64,000 bases of DNA from Terriglobia bacterium (GCA_020073375.1 JAIQFG010000038.1:1-64000); one strand, 5' to 3'; shown: positions 46,201 to 55,315, counted from the stretch's first letter. Notes: a model not told the origin generated them from the letters alone. Numbers and translations: made by a program.

Positions 46201-46337
46201 ATTATTACGAAGGGCGCGTGCGCGAAGGGATGAAGAGCGCGAGCTTTGCCGATTTTTACCGCAAGTATCTGGACATCCGCGGAAAATCCACCGACGATCC
46301 ACTGCTGGCCGAGGTCCGAAAGCGCGCGGGGAATTGA
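43272..46337 (+). CDS. Membrane Ser/Thr protein kinase with zinc ribbon and TPR-rich extracytoplasmic region
   Basis: A 1021-aa protein. Zinc ribbon at the N-terminus (Cys 8, 11, 22, 25), kinase domain about 110-375 (GEGGMGAVYK from 118, AIKVIRPEL, HRDLKPQNIM from 232, DFGIARSLE, GTPEYMSPEQVRGEHVD), one transmembrane segment at about 396-415, then an FGGY-unrelated helical region with TPR repeats (about 590-900). Start ATG 43272 or 43287 (MDCPHC); neither has a strong Shine-Dalgarno. Acidobacterial PknB-like kinases often have this plan. Its ligand is unknown. Confidence 0.88.
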   Translation: MSGPAMDCPHCTTPNPPGASNCTNCRTPLGGNNETLVGELTPPAVNSGTTLDGTSPQPRTNVSNDTLDTLPSGSMAIPADWSVPASGRGAASHTQFSAAPLHPGSLLGNRYEIITILGEGGMGAVYKARDRELDRLVAIKVIRPELAGRPEILQRFKQELILARKVTHRNVIRIFDLGEAGGVKFITMEFIEGRDLKHLLTESGKLPADRAVEIIQQVCLALEAAHTEGVVHRDLKPQNIMIDGQGRALVMDFGIARSLEMGGMTQTGALIGTPEYMSPEQVRGEHVDARSDLFTLGIIFQEVLTGQLPFQAETAMASMFKRTMERAVAARQLDKTIPPYISEIVGKCLEIDPAARFQTARELYDALEAWRHGSAAPFRIRTLRWMRQAKELPWRWIAPAFGLVLILAAAYVMRTRISSAPPAPHSPVTVMIADIDNHTGDAVFDGTLEPVLRLALEGAGFISAYDKTQLRSLGVPAVNGRLDEQAAAKIALGQGLGVVVSGSLERQGGGFQLILKAAQAVTGQTIANSQTDAANKDQVLFAVTKIASAVRTALGDQTSESAKRFAMETLSAGSLEAVHEYAMAMEALANGKNADALQNFSKAADLDPNFGLADAGEAIASRNLGQNQDAEKYIKQAITHIDRMTERERYRTRGMFYFITADYQKCVEEYGSLISRYASDVSAHNNLAICYSYLRNFPKTIEEMRHASEILPKRVLYRFNLAAFESVTGDFTGAERDVRTALQMDPSYEKGYLILSMAQLGQNQMSQANDTYLQLQKLSPTGASFAASGLADMAMYDGRYTDAARILAEGASADLAAKQTDRAAEKFAPLAYTELLRGQKGPALAAADNALANSKEVKVRLLSGLIYAQFAETVKAKALADGLSSELQAEPQAYGKMIEGEIALKAGNSRDAIKAFTDANNLLDTWLGHEELGRAYLDAEAFPQADSEFDQCIKRRGEAILLFMDEVPTYGYFPPVYYYEGRVREGMKSASFADFYRKYLDIRGKSTDDPLLAEVRKRAGN

Positions 46338-46502
46338 ACCGGAGCAATCGATTCGAGACTGATTAGCAATCCCAAACATGAGGGAGTAAAAGTCTTGGGC
46401 CACCATGCTTTATAGCCCGCCTCTCCGACTTTGCCGGGAGACATAACTCGCACTTCTGAGGCGGAGATCCCTTAAGTACGAAAAACTCACACCAGAGGAT
46501 CT

Positions 46503-49500
46503 TCAGTCGTCGTTATGGCGTTCAGGCAATTCACCCAGCGTCACTTGATTGGATCCACCGGTCTGGTTGGTGTCGATGGTTGCCGTAACAAAATAAATGT
46601 ACAGCACTCCGTCCTTCGTGGTCTGGTCGCAGTAGTTGTATATGGAGTTGCAAAGGGGCGCGGTCGGAGACACGAGCGCGATGCGCACCGGTGTGACGGT
46701 CGGCGACAATGCGCACGTGGAAGTGGTTGTACCCCTCGGACACGTGGCTCGCCACACTTGATATTGTGTTGCGCTTCCCACGCTTGGCGCTGCCCAAGTT
46801 AGACCGACCTTTTCGACCAGCGATGTGCCGGCCAATGAACTTGGACCAGATCCAACCGATTTTGCCCCCTCGTAAGTGAGCTCGCCGCCAAGATCGCCTC
46901 CGGCAATTCCCAAATCACCACCAGCGATTCCCAAGTCACCACCAGCAATTCCGAGGTCGCCGCCGGCGATTCCCAAATCACCACCAGCGATTCCGAGATC
47001 GCCGCCGGCGATTCCCAGGTCACCACCCGCAATTCCGTTGTCGTCACCGGTGTCTTCTCCGGGAACAATGTCCAGCGAATCTCCCGAAGCGCTGCGCCGC
47101 GCCCCCACTTGTTGCAGATTGATGTTCAGCCAATCGTTAAAGCCCAGGAAACCTGTGCTTGCGACGGGGGCGGTTGTGCCGTCGAAATTGATGTCCAGGG
47201 CCAGGCCCGCGCCGGTCTTGACGCCATCTCCGTTCCAATCGAGCGGGCTGGCAATCAGTGAATTCCCGTCGAGACGAACATATTTTGGTGCAAGCGGATC
47301 CAGTACGGGTGTTCCGTCGCAATGCTTGGTGACCGGTGTCTCGGCGATGATCCCGGATAGGAAGCTCGTCCCTGCTCGGGCATACCATCGTGGAACGTAG
47401 GACAACGCCGCTGCGCCAAAACCGGAGGGCGTTTCGCTCAAGTTGCCTTCGTTCAATACGGAAAGCGCGGTGTGTGAATAATCGATGTGTGGAGCGCCGG
47501 TCGGATCCAGTAGCCCGCCGACCTGGAACAGATAGCTCATCGTGCTCTGGTAGTTCGGCTTGCAATTGGTCGGGTCGGAGATATCGCCGCCATGCCCGAG
47601 GTCCAGGTTGTGGCCGAGTTCGTGCATGAACGTGGAGGCCTGCATGAACGAGGAGCCCACGTTGTTGTCCCAGAGTCCGAGGGTGACCATCAGATCGCCG
47701 CCGCCGATATCAGAGACGCCCGAATTGCTTCTGGGAACTCCGTTGCTGAGGGAAAGTCCCCAATTCTTATAGGTCCCGGCTGCAGCGGTGGTGGGGAAGG
47801 TGAGTGTTGTGGTAGAGCCCACGGAAACTTGATAAGTGCCGTTCAGGCCGGACGCTGCCGGGGCGCCATACACCGTCATCGTAGTCGCCGAAGTGACCAT
47901 GTGCGAGATCTGTGTCGTGGCTGTGGCCAATCCGCCCACGACAACTATATTGGTAAGGCTCTTGTCGTTAATTCGCCAAGTCGGCAGAGCCAGCGCATGC
48001 GCAAATAATGCGTAGTGGAAGGAATCCTTCCGGGCTCGGCTGAAATAAGTATTCTTGAAACCCTCAAAACCGGTTTTCCAGCTTACTGTCCCGGAATATG
48101 CCGGGAACAGGCAAGTTGGACTTTGCGCGGCACCGCATGCGGTTTCGACAATAGGCGTTCCGCCCGATGCGTTGGGCACAGATATGATGAAAGTGGGAAT
48201 GGGAGTAATCGGTGTGGCTGGCGCGCCGGGCTGGTAATTGTTGCCAACATCATAATGGACTTTGATCCCCTGCGCGCTGAACGCGCTGGCTACTTTTTGC
48301 AAAGCATCCAGCGTGGGAAGATGCGAATGCGCAGGCGCAATATTTGTCATGTAATCGACATCCAGGAAAATATCCTTGACAAGCGAGTTCGCCCCCATGG
48401 CGGGCAAATTCACGAACGTATTGGTGTTGATGTCCGTGTATCCATTCTTTTCCCAGCTATCCAGCAGTCCGTCGCCGTCGGTATCCTGCACGGTGGTGCT
48501 GAACAGTATCGCGCCCCATGACAAACAATCGACAGAAGAGGGGCCGCTCGGAGTTACCTTCGTGTTGATGAGCGAGTCATCTCCCGACATCAAATTGCTC
48601 ACCGAGAAGGTCAAATTGTCCCAGGAAGACCCGAGAGCGCCTTGGAACGGATTATTGGACGAGACTCCAGTGGGCACACTGCCGTTTACCGTAAGCTGTT
48701 CCTTAAAATTTGAGTCTCCATCGCCCACGATATGGGTCATCTTTCCGACAGGGCTCACTTTCGACGCCTCGTAAAAGCCCTGAATCGCCTGTGTCATCAA
48801 GGGATTAATGGAACTGAATGTGTATCCGCCGTCGTAGTCGATTACCGCCTTCAGCGGCGCGCCAGCGATCCGGTAGACCACCACCAGGCTCGCGCCTTCG
48901 GTCAAGAACGCCTGGTTGCCGCTGCTTGGTGATTGGGTGCCGCCCGATCCGCTATCCGGCAAAGAAACAGTGTGCAAAGCGAAGCCGTTGGCGGTCAGAT
49001 CCGCATCGTTCACCAGACGCTGGCCGACAGGTCCTCCGGTCGTGGCGTCGTGTGCATATGGCAGGTACCGGAGCACATCCGCTCGATAGACAAGCAATCT
49101 TTGTGCGCCGCTCTGATTGCCATTGCCACCACCGGAGCTCCAGCAGGCTTGGGCCGCAGACGGTGCGATCTGCGTGCCGACAATCTTCAAACCGCGGAAG
49201 GTTCCTTTAGCGAGGAGGGCCGGATCGGCGGTTGGGCTGGCGATAGTTTCCCAATAAAGATACGCCGCCACGATATCGGCATGTTGCGGGACACCGTTCT
49301 CGACATAACCTGGCACGCCACTCATGTGGATCACGCCGGTCGCGTAGCTGCTCACGCCGCCAGTGATGGTTTGGGTCGCGGTATTGGTTACGCCCTGCCC
49401 TCGAATTCCGATCCCGCCGACAGCATAGTCGCCGGTGACGAAATAATTCTTAAAGAAATTCAGCGCATCGCCCGCAGAGGCCCGCTGCACAGGCAACAAG

Positions 49501-49595
49501 AAAGAAGTGAACAAGAGCATCGTGCTCCACAGCAGCGATTTTTTCGCGACTGCCTGAAGGTTAACTTGTGGAATTATTAGATCGCCGATGCGCAT
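46503..49595 (-). CDS. Very large secreted metzincin-like protein with heptapeptide repeats
   Basis: A 1030-aa exported protein with GGAGGAAGTTC before the ATG. Signal segment (SLLWSTMLLFTSFLLPVQRA), an N-terminal domain (about 45-350), a thrombospondin-3/EF-like Ca site (DTDGDGLLDSWEKNGYTDIN), a zinc motif HELGHNLDLGH at 658-668 with a Met-turn (STMSYLFQ), seven tandem GIAGGDL units at 854-902, then an FN3-like end (VGLTWAAPSVGSATQYQVWR). Metzincin consensus has Gly where this has Asp664 (HExxHxxDxxH). It is probably a zinc protease or adhesin; substrate unknown. Confidence 0.8.
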   Translation of the reverse strand: MRIGDLIIPQVNLQAVAKKSLLWSTMLLFTSFLLPVQRASAGDALNFFKNYFVTGDYAVGGIGIRGQGVTNTATQTITGGVSSYATGVIHMSGVPGYVENGVPQHADIVAAYLYWETIASPTADPALLAKGTFRGLKIVGTQIAPSAAQACWSSGGGNGNQSGAQRLLVYRADVLRYLPYAHDATTGGPVGQRLVNDADLTANGFALHTVSLPDSGSGGTQSPSSGNQAFLTEGASLVVVYRIAGAPLKAVIDYDGGYTFSSINPLMTQAIQGFYEASKVSPVGKMTHIVGDGDSNFKEQLTVNGSVPTGVSSNNPFQGALGSSWDNLTFSVSNLMSGDDSLINTKVTPSGPSSVDCLSWGAILFSTTVQDTDGDGLLDSWEKNGYTDINTNTFVNLPAMGANSLVKDIFLDVDYMTNIAPAHSHLPTLDALQKVASAFSAQGIKVHYDVGNNYQPGAPATPITPIPTFIISVPNASGGTPIVETACGAAQSPTCLFPAYSGTVSWKTGFEGFKNTYFSRARKDSFHYALFAHALALPTWRINDKSLTNIVVVGGLATATTQISHMVTSATTMTVYGAPAASGLNGTYQVSVGSTTTLTFPTTAAAGTYKNWGLSLSNGVPRSNSGVSDIGGGDLMVTLGLWDNNVGSSFMQASTFMHELGHNLDLGHGGDISDPTNCKPNYQSTMSYLFQVGGLLDPTGAPHIDYSHTALSVLNEGNLSETPSGFGAAALSYVPRWYARAGTSFLSGIIAETPVTKHCDGTPVLDPLAPKYVRLDGNSLIASPLDWNGDGVKTGAGLALDINFDGTTAPVASTGFLGFNDWLNINLQQVGARRSASGDSLDIVPGEDTGDDNGIAGGDLGIAGGDLGIAGGDLGIAGGDLGIAGGDLGIAGGDLGIAGGDLGGELTYEGAKSVGSGPSSLAGTSLVEKVGLTWAAPSVGSATQYQVWRATCPRGTTTSTCALSPTVTPVRIALVSPTAPLCNSIYNYCDQTTKDGVLYIYFVTATIDTNQTGGSNQVTLGELPERHNDD
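46890..47036. repeat. 21-bp tandem repeat (7 units) coding for GIAGGDL
   Basis: Seven in-frame 21-base units (46890-46910, and so on to 47016-47036) with wobble changes only at third positions; the protein units are identical while the DNA differs. This shows selection on the peptide. No spacing change is seen. Confidence 0.92.
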
Positions 49596-50034
49596 GAACT
49601 TCCTCCATAAATTTTCGCAAGATAGTTCTCAGCCGGGCCCGTTACAAACGTCGCTAGAAACACGGCGCGCGCAAAATGCCGCGCCGGGATCGGGCCGTCA
49701 GACAACGGCTCCTTATACGTGTACTCCCCCGCCAATTTGCAGGAATAAAGTCCCTGACTGGAGGAGGGACGAAGAATTCGAGGACACCGGATATTGATCT
49801 GATGCAAACCGGAAGTCAACGTGGAAAGCATGATTCGTCCGATAGCCGGAAGCAATGCATTGCAAATTAAAAAATGGTAATAATTCGGAAGGATTCAGGA
49901 CGTTCCAATAGTTCTAGTACCTATTTTACTCAACCCTGCGGGCCGGGACCAGCCTCATACATTCGACGGCATTTGAACGAGCCGATCCCCATCCGCTTTT
50001 GCCGCGTGATACAATCCCGAATTCCAACGGACTT
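49596..50034. other. Divergent intergenic region without recognisable gene
   Basis: About 440 bases between the metzincin-like gene and the phosphatase. Short open frames exist but none has family features or a plausible start signal. A possible -10 (GATACAAT, about 50008-50015) lies shortly before the ATG at 50035; it argues against the in-frame start at 49999. Confidence 0.5.
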
Positions 50035-51753
50035 ATGCCTGAAAAAGAAATCAGCAGCGAAAACGTTCTCGAAGTGATCTTGCCCGACAAGTCCCGCCGC
50101 ACGGTGGGAATCGTGGATTCCCCATTCTTGATGGGCCGCGGGGACGAGACCGGCAATCACTTGCAGCTGGACGACCCGCGCATCTCGCGTCGCTGCGCCG
50201 CCATCCTCACCGAAGGCAAGCGCTGCCTGCTGGAGGACTTGGGCCATCGCCGCGGCATATTCGTGAACGGCAACAAAATCGACCACTACGTCCTGTCGGA
50301 TGGCGACGTCATCACCTTCGGCTATGACGATTCCTACGAAATTGTTTTCCGGGCCATCGGCGCCGAAAGATCGGTGCAGAGCATGCTCACGCTGATCGGC
50401 GGCGTTTCAGCCAAGGACAATCCGTCGACCGGGCTGGGCAAACTTAACCTGCTGCTCGAGGCCACGTCCCTGCTGCATTCCGATCTCCCGCTCGATTCCG
50501 TGATCGGCACCATGCTGGATTTCGCCGTCTCCATAACCCATGCCGATCGCGGCCTGCTGCTCGAAGCCGATGAGTCCGGCACGCTGCAAGTGCGGCAGGC
50601 GCGCGGTGCGGGAGGGACCGCTTTGGCCGCGCAGGGCCTCAGCCCCAGCCAGACCGCATTGCGAAAGGCGATGGCGCAGGAATCCGCCGTCATCACCGAG
50701 GACCTCAACCTGGCCGACACGGCGTTTCGAGGGGCCCAAAGCATCGTGGCGCAGTCGTTGCGCGCCGTCATCGCCATTCCTTTGTATGCCGTATCGCGGG
50801 CGGCTTCGGCCGGAGTCGCCAGCGCGGGAGGCGCGCCCGGCGTTGCGCGAGCTTCGGCGCGCGGCCAGTTTCTGGGCATGTTGTATCTGGATTCGCGCAA
50901 AGCCAGCGCATTCTCCAAGCTCGATCGCCAGATTCTGGACGCCCTGGCCATGGAAGCCGCCAGCATTCTGGACAATGCGCGCCTGGTGGAGAGGGAACGC
51001 CAACGCCAGCGCCTGGAACAGGAACTCAATATCGCGCGGGATATTCAACAGGCGCTGCTCCCGCGCGGATTTCACGACCTTCCGTACCTGCGCATCGCCG
51101 GGATTCATACGCCGTGCCACGCCGTCGGCGGAGATTACTTCGATGTTTTTCCGCTGACCGAGGACCGCACGGCAATTCTGGTGGCCGACGTTTCCGGAAA
51201 AGGACTCGGCGCGGCGCTGCTGACCACGATGCTGCAGGGCGCGCTCTCCGGCATGTCCAATGCGAGCGATCCGGTTCATGTGTTCAATCACCTCAACCAA
51301 TTTCTTTGCAGTCACTCGGAAGTGGGCCGGTACGCCACCATGTTTTTCAGCATTCTAGATCGCGATGGGCGGCTGCTGTTTATCAACGCGGGCCACCCCT
51401 CCCCGCTCATTGTTCGCGGGGGCGAGGTTTTGGACCTTCTCACGGAAGGATCTTTCCCGGTGGGCCTGGTTCCGCAGGCGGAATTTACCGCGAGCACGGC
51501 GAATCTCCAGCCCGGCGACACGCTGGCCCTGTTCAGCGACGGCGTGACCGAAGCCATGGACCCCGAGGAACAGTTGTATGGCGTCCCGCGGCTGCGAGAA
51601 GTTCTTGCCGAGCGGCACGATCAGCCCCTCGACCATTTGCAGCAGGCCGTTCTAGATTCGATTCGGAAATTCACGCGCGGGGCCAGCCAGAACGACGATA
51701 TTACGCTGCTGCTGGCTCGTTACCAGGCGCCCGCACCGGGCGCCTCATCGTAA
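50035..51753 (+). CDS. FHA-GAF-SpoIIE-type PP2C phosphatase
   Basis: A 572-aa cytosolic phosphatase. FHA domain about 10-110 (FLMGRGDETGNHLQLDDPRI; GHRRGIFVNG), GAF about 140-310, PP2C/SpoIIE domain about 330-565 (LNIARDIQQALLP, HAVGGDYFDVFP, VADVSGKGLGAALLTTML, FSDGVTEAMDPE, ASQNDDITLLLARY). Metal-binding Asp residues are conserved. Family role: dephosphorylates a STAS antagonist, releasing a partner switch. The STAS gene at 51907 is the obvious substrate. Confidence 0.92.
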   Translation: MPEKEISSENVLEVILPDKSRRTVGIVDSPFLMGRGDETGNHLQLDDPRISRRCAAILTEGKRCLLEDLGHRRGIFVNGNKIDHYVLSDGDVITFGYDDSYEIVFRAIGAERSVQSMLTLIGGVSAKDNPSTGLGKLNLLLEATSLLHSDLPLDSVIGTMLDFAVSITHADRGLLLEADESGTLQVRQARGAGGTALAAQGLSPSQTALRKAMAQESAVITEDLNLADTAFRGAQSIVAQSLRAVIAIPLYAVSRAASAGVASAGGAPGVARASARGQFLGMLYLDSRKASAFSKLDRQILDALAMEAASILDNARLVERERQRQRLEQELNIARDIQQALLPRGFHDLPYLRIAGIHTPCHAVGGDYFDVFPLTEDRTAILVADVSGKGLGAALLTTMLQGALSGMSNASDPVHVFNHLNQFLCSHSEVGRYATMFFSILDRDGRLLFINAGHPSPLIVRGGEVLDLLTEGSFPVGLVPQAEFTASTANLQPGDTLALFSDGVTEAMDPEEQLYGVPRLREVLAERHDQPLDHLQQAVLDSIRKFTRGASQNDDITLLLARYQAPAPGASS

Positions 51754-51906
51754 AAAATCGCGTTCGCCGCGCGCGACCATTCTGTAACACAGTTGTCACA
51801 GGATTTAGACTATAGTCTCGGAAAGGCGCGCGCCGGGCTACACCGGACCGGACTAGGGACGCATGGGGTGCCGTGTGGGAACGGCGTTCGAGGAGGAAAT
51901 GAATCG

Positions 51907-52242
51907 ATGCAGCTTTCGATGGAAGAACTCGATGGTGGAATTACTAAAGTGATTCTGGACGGCCGCCTGGATATCGCCGGCGCGCAGGCGATTGATTTGA
52001 AGATGAACGTGATCGCGGGCAGCAAGAAGGCCGTGCTCGTGGATATGCAAAAAGTTACGTTCCTCGGATCGATGGGCCTTCGCACCCTGGTCGCCCCCGC
52101 GCAAGCCATCAAAGGGCGCGGCGGCAAAATGGTTTTGTTCGCCCCGAGCGATATGGTGGAAAACGTGCTTCGATCCAGCAACATGCATACCCTAATTCCC
52201 ATTCACCATGATCTGCCAAGCGCGGTGGCCGCGCTGCAATAA
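51907..52242 (+). CDS. STAS-domain anti-sigma factor antagonist
   Basis: A 111-aa STAS protein (GGITKVILDGRLDIAGAQAI; VTFLGSMGLRTLV with the phosphorylatable Ser). GAGGAGG lies 11 bases upstream of ATG 51907. It follows the PP2C gene and precedes a HATPase, so it is probably the antagonist in this partner-switch module. Confidence 0.88.
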   Translation: MQLSMEELDGGITKVILDGRLDIAGAQAIDLKMNVIAGSKKAVLVDMQKVTFLGSMGLRTLVAPAQAIKGRGGKMVLFAPSDMVENVLRSSNMHTLIPIHHDLPSAVAALQ

Positions 52243-52281
52243 AGGAAATTCTTCCGGAATCCGTCCGGATCGGCGCGCAGG

Positions 52282-52755
52282 ATGAGCGATCGGAACGAAA
52301 ACTCGGGTTGTGAGCCCCTGACTCTGCGCAGCGTGCTTTCGGAGATCGCCCGGCTCCCGCCCTGGATCGAAAGACTAGCCGCGTTGCACGCCATTCCCGA
52401 ACGCACCCGGTTCGCGATGGACCTTTGCCTGGAAGAGGCGGTCTCGAACGTCATTCGCCACGGTTATTCGGGCGACCCCGATCATGCGCTCACGGTCCGC
52501 TGCGAACCTGTTCAAAACGGATTCCTCACGTTGGTTGTGGAAGACGATGCGCCTCCCTTCAATCCCCTGCTGGTCCAGCAACAGCCCGAGCCGGCCTCGC
52601 TCGGCGAGCTTGCAGTGGGAGGACAGGGGATTCACCTGTTGAAGCAATTCGCCGATGCAGTCGAATACGAACGCAAACCGGACGGCAACCGGCTGCGGAT
52701 TCGTTTTGCATGCTCCGCCGCTTCTCAGGGCCTTCCTGCGACGCCTCACTCCTGA
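52282..52755 (+). CDS. RsbW-like ATP-binding serine kinase/anti-sigma factor
   Basis: A 157-aa HATPase: N box DLCLEEAVSNVIRHGYSGD, VVEDDAPPFNPL and GGQGIHLLKQFADAVEYE. ATG 52282 has AGGA-like purines before it. It is 39 bases after the STAS gene, and completes a phosphatase/antagonist/kinase set with the two flanking genes. No sigma factor gene is in the window. Confidence 0.88.
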   Translation: MSDRNENSGCEPLTLRSVLSEIARLPPWIERLAALHAIPERTRFAMDLCLEEAVSNVIRHGYSGDPDHALTVRCEPVQNGFLTLVVEDDAPPFNPLLVQQQPEPASLGELAVGGQGIHLLKQFADAVEYERKPDGNRLRIRFACSAASQGLPATPHS

Positions 52756-52967
52756 ATTAGCCTGATGACGCGCCGGCTCATCTCGCCGGCATCGATGCAA
52801 CAAATCCAAAATTTTCATCTTGAAACAGCCAGGCCGGGAGCCGCACCGGAAAAATTTCATTGTATACTTTTCGCCTGTCTCCAGAGCCGGGTTGCGCGGA
52901 GCAGCGCGGCTTCAATTCGCTACCGGAAAATATTCGCGGTTCTGATGATCCGGCCAGGGGGAAATCC

Positions 52968-53315
52968 ATGTCGTTGAGGATTACAGACAATCAGGTGAAC
53001 GGTGTTTCCGTTCTGGCTCTTGACGGGCGAGTGGTGTTCGGAGAGGAAGCCGCCACGCTGCGCGAAAAAGTGAAGGGCATGATCGACGCAGGAAGCAAGA
53101 ATCTGGTATTGAACGTAAGCAACGTCACATTCATAGACAGCGCCGGCCTGGGCGCACTGGTCTCCGCCCATCATGTCACGGCCAGCAGCGGAGGCACGCT
53201 CCGCCTGTGCAACCTGGGCTTGAAATTCAAGGAAATGCTGCACATGACCAGAATGGATAAGGTATTTCAGATTTCGGAAAACGAAGTGGACGCCGTCCAG
53301 AGCTTCTCGAGGTAG
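52968..53315 (+). CDS. STAS-domain protein (second antagonist)
   Basis: A 115-aa STAS domain (ISD-like TDNQVNGVSVLALDGRVVFG; VSNVTFIDSAGLGALVSA, with the conserved DSAGL phospho-Ser site; final MDKVFQISENEVDAVQSF). AGGGGG precedes the ATG at 52968. It may compete with the 51907 protein for the same kinase. Confidence 0.88.
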   Translation: MSLRITDNQVNGVSVLALDGRVVFGEEAATLREKVKGMIDAGSKNLVLNVSNVTFIDSAGLGALVSAHHVTASSGGTLRLCNLGLKFKEMLHMTRMDKVFQISENEVDAVQSFSR

Positions 53316-53566
53316 ATTTTTTGCTCGCCGCTTTTTCTGCGCGATCGGCCTTGGCGAAGGCCCTTGGGAGTAATCCGGGAGAATTGCGTTCGACCAGCGG
53401 CTTTGGTTTTATTTTTTCGTCCCAGTCAGTTACAAATTCACCTACAATGATCGCCCGTTTGTTATTGTCTTAGTCGTTTTGAACGCTCGCTATGCGTGCG
53501 AAGAAAAAAGGCAAATGACAAGCAGGATTCTCCGCCCTTTCAGGGCGACGACAGCCTAATCTGCTC
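53316..53566. other. Gap of about 250 bases without gene
   Basis: Contains a small hairpin CGCCCTTTCAGGGCG (53533-53547) just ahead of the amidohydrolase. No coding frame with support. Confidence 0.45.
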
Positions 53567-54415
53567 ATGACCATCGACATCCACCCGCACGTAATCAGCA
53601 GTGACACGAGGCGTTATCCGAACGCGCCGCTTGGCGGCCACAAATCGGACTGGTCGCGCGAGCGGCCGGTCAGTGTGGAGCAGATGCTTGCGGCCATGGA
53701 TGAAGCGGGGATCGCGAAATCGGCGCTGGTGCAGGCTTCCACCTGCTACGGCCACGACAATTCGTATATTGCCGACGCCGTGGCCGCTCATCCGAACCGG
53801 TTCACGGGTGTTTTTTCCATCGATGTGCTCGCGCCGGACGCCCCGGAAAAAATCCGTCACTGGGTCGGCCGCAGGCTCGCGGGAATGCGCCTGTTCACCG
53901 CCGGAAGCACGATGCCGAATCAGGCGGACTGGGTCGACGATCCGCGATCCTTTCCGGCCTGGGAGTGCGCGGGACAAATCGGAATCCCCGTGTGCATGCA
54001 GATGACGGTGAAGGCCATTCCGCAGCTTACCCGCATGTTAGAACGCTTCCCGAAAGTGACCGTGATTCTGGATCACCTGGCAAAGCCGGTGCTTTCCGAT
54101 GGGCCACCGTATGCCGCGGCGGCTGATGTTTTTCGTCTGGCGGATTACAAAAATCTGTATTTGAAATTGACCCCGCGCACGGTCGCGGAAGCACAAAACG
54201 GGAAGGCCACTCCTGCAACTTTTTTTCCGCTACTCGTGGCAAGATTTGGAGCTTCGAGGATCGCATGGGGATCGAATTTTCCGGCCTCGGAAGGAACGTT
54301 GCCTGAACTGCTAAAAAATTCCCAATCGGTCCTGTCGGTGTTGCCCTCTGAAGATCGCGAATGGATCTTCTCCAAAACCGCTCTGACTCTCTATCCCGCT
54401 CTGGCCGGGAAATAA
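53567..54415 (+). CDS. Amidohydrolase-family protein (PDC-lactonase/ACMSD-like)
   Basis: A 282-aa TIM-barrel metal hydrolase (amidohydrolase 2 family): IDIHPHV at the N-terminus, then KVTVILDHLAKP and FGASRIAWGSNFPASE near the C-terminus. The family includes 2-pyrone-4,6-dicarboxylate lactonase and fluorothreonine-type hydrolases. Substrate unknown. It leads a tight operon (9 bases to the next gene) with binding-protein-like proteins and a carrier, which points to degradation of an aromatic-derived acid. Confidence 0.82.
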   Translation: MTIDIHPHVISSDTRRYPNAPLGGHKSDWSRERPVSVEQMLAAMDEAGIAKSALVQASTCYGHDNSYIADAVAAHPNRFTGVFSIDVLAPDAPEKIRHWVGRRLAGMRLFTAGSTMPNQADWVDDPRSFPAWECAGQIGIPVCMQMTVKAIPQLTRMLERFPKVTVILDHLAKPVLSDGPPYAAAADVFRLADYKNLYLKLTPRTVAEAQNGKATPATFFPLLVARFGASRIAWGSNFPASEGTLPELLKNSQSVLSVLPSEDREWIFSKTALTLYPALAGK

Positions 54416-54424
54416 AGGAACGGG

Positions 54425-55315
54425 ATGCCCGAGACACAGCCTCCGCTGACTCTCCAGACTTTGCTGGCTGCGTACCCGAACACCAGCGCAATGAGAGATG
54501 GAACTGTGCGATCGCCGCTTGTAAATTTCGCATTTGCGGACGTCAAGCCAGCCAATCGCGCATTCAAAGCGCTGGTGCGGGAGCAGAAATTCGATCTTGG
54601 TGAACTCGCGATCGTCACATTCCTGCAAGCGAAGGCGTTTGGCAAGCCGTATGTCCTTATGCCCGCGGTCATCGTCGCGCGGGGCCAGCATCACACGATT
54701 TTTTACAATCCGGAACGCGGCCACCTGAATCCCGGCGATCTCCACGGCCGCAAAGTGGGCGTCCGCTCCTACACGCAGACCACCGGCACGTGGGTCCGGG
54801 GTTTCCTGGGGGAAGACTACGGTGTCGACTTTCGCCGCGTTCAATGGATCACGTTTGAAGATCCGCACGTCGCGGAGTTTTCCGATCCGCCCTGGGTGCG
54901 GCGCGCGCCGGAAGGCAAACAATTGCTGCAAATGGCGCTCGATGGCGAAATCGACGCGGCCATTTTCGGAAGCGAAAATCCGGAGGGCACGCCCCTGAAA
55001 CTCCTGATTCCGCAATCGGCCGAGGTTGCGGCGCGCTGGGCCGAAAACCACGGCGGCATTCCGGTGAACCACATGATGGTGATTAAACAATCGCTCGCGC
55101 AATCCCGCCCGGATATTGTCCGCGAGATCCACCGCATGTTGAAGGAGAGCGCTGCCGCCGGACCTGCGAAAATTCCGGGCGCCCTGCGATTCGGCGTAGA
55201 GGCGGTACGCAAGTCTCTGGAAACGATCATTCAATATTCCGAGGAGCAGGGGCTGATCCCGCGGCGATTTTCGGTGGACGAGCTGTTCAACGACGTCACG
55301 CGCTCGCTCGAGTAG
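54425..55315 (+). CDS. Signal-less substrate-binding-like protein (4,5-dihydroxyphthalate decarboxylase-like)
   Basis: A 296-aa type-2 periplasmic-binding-protein fold, without a signal peptide. The pattern LGELAIVTFLQAKAFGKP, LHGRKVGVRSYTQTTGTWVR, GFLGEDYGVDFRRVQW and FEDPHVAEFSDPPWV resembles the family that includes 4,5-dihydroxyphthalate decarboxylase. A cytosolic enzyme use of this fold is thus plausible, or an orphan binding protein. AAAGGAAC precedes the ATG. Confidence 0.72.
   Translation: MPETQPPLTLQTLLAAYPNTSAMRDGTVRSPLVNFAFADVKPANRAFKALVREQKFDLGELAIVTFLQAKAFGKPYVLMPAVIVARGQHHTIFYNPERGHLNPGDLHGRKVGVRSYTQTTGTWVRGFLGEDYGVDFRRVQWITFEDPHVAEFSDPPWVRRAPEGKQLLQMALDGEIDAAIFGSENPEGTPLKLLIPQSAEVAARWAENHGGIPVNHMMVIKQSLAQSRPDIVREIHRMLKESAAAGPAKIPGALRFGVEAVRKSLETIIQYSEEQGLIPRRFSVDELFNDVTRSLE

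Noticed and set aside
46876-47400. Plus-strand frame with PPAIPKS repeats
   Set aside because: It is only the complement of the GIAGGDL tandem repeat.
49577-49855. 92-codon minus-strand frame upstream of the metzincin-like gene
   Set aside because: Overlaps that gene's start and Shine-Dalgarno; no start signal or family feature.
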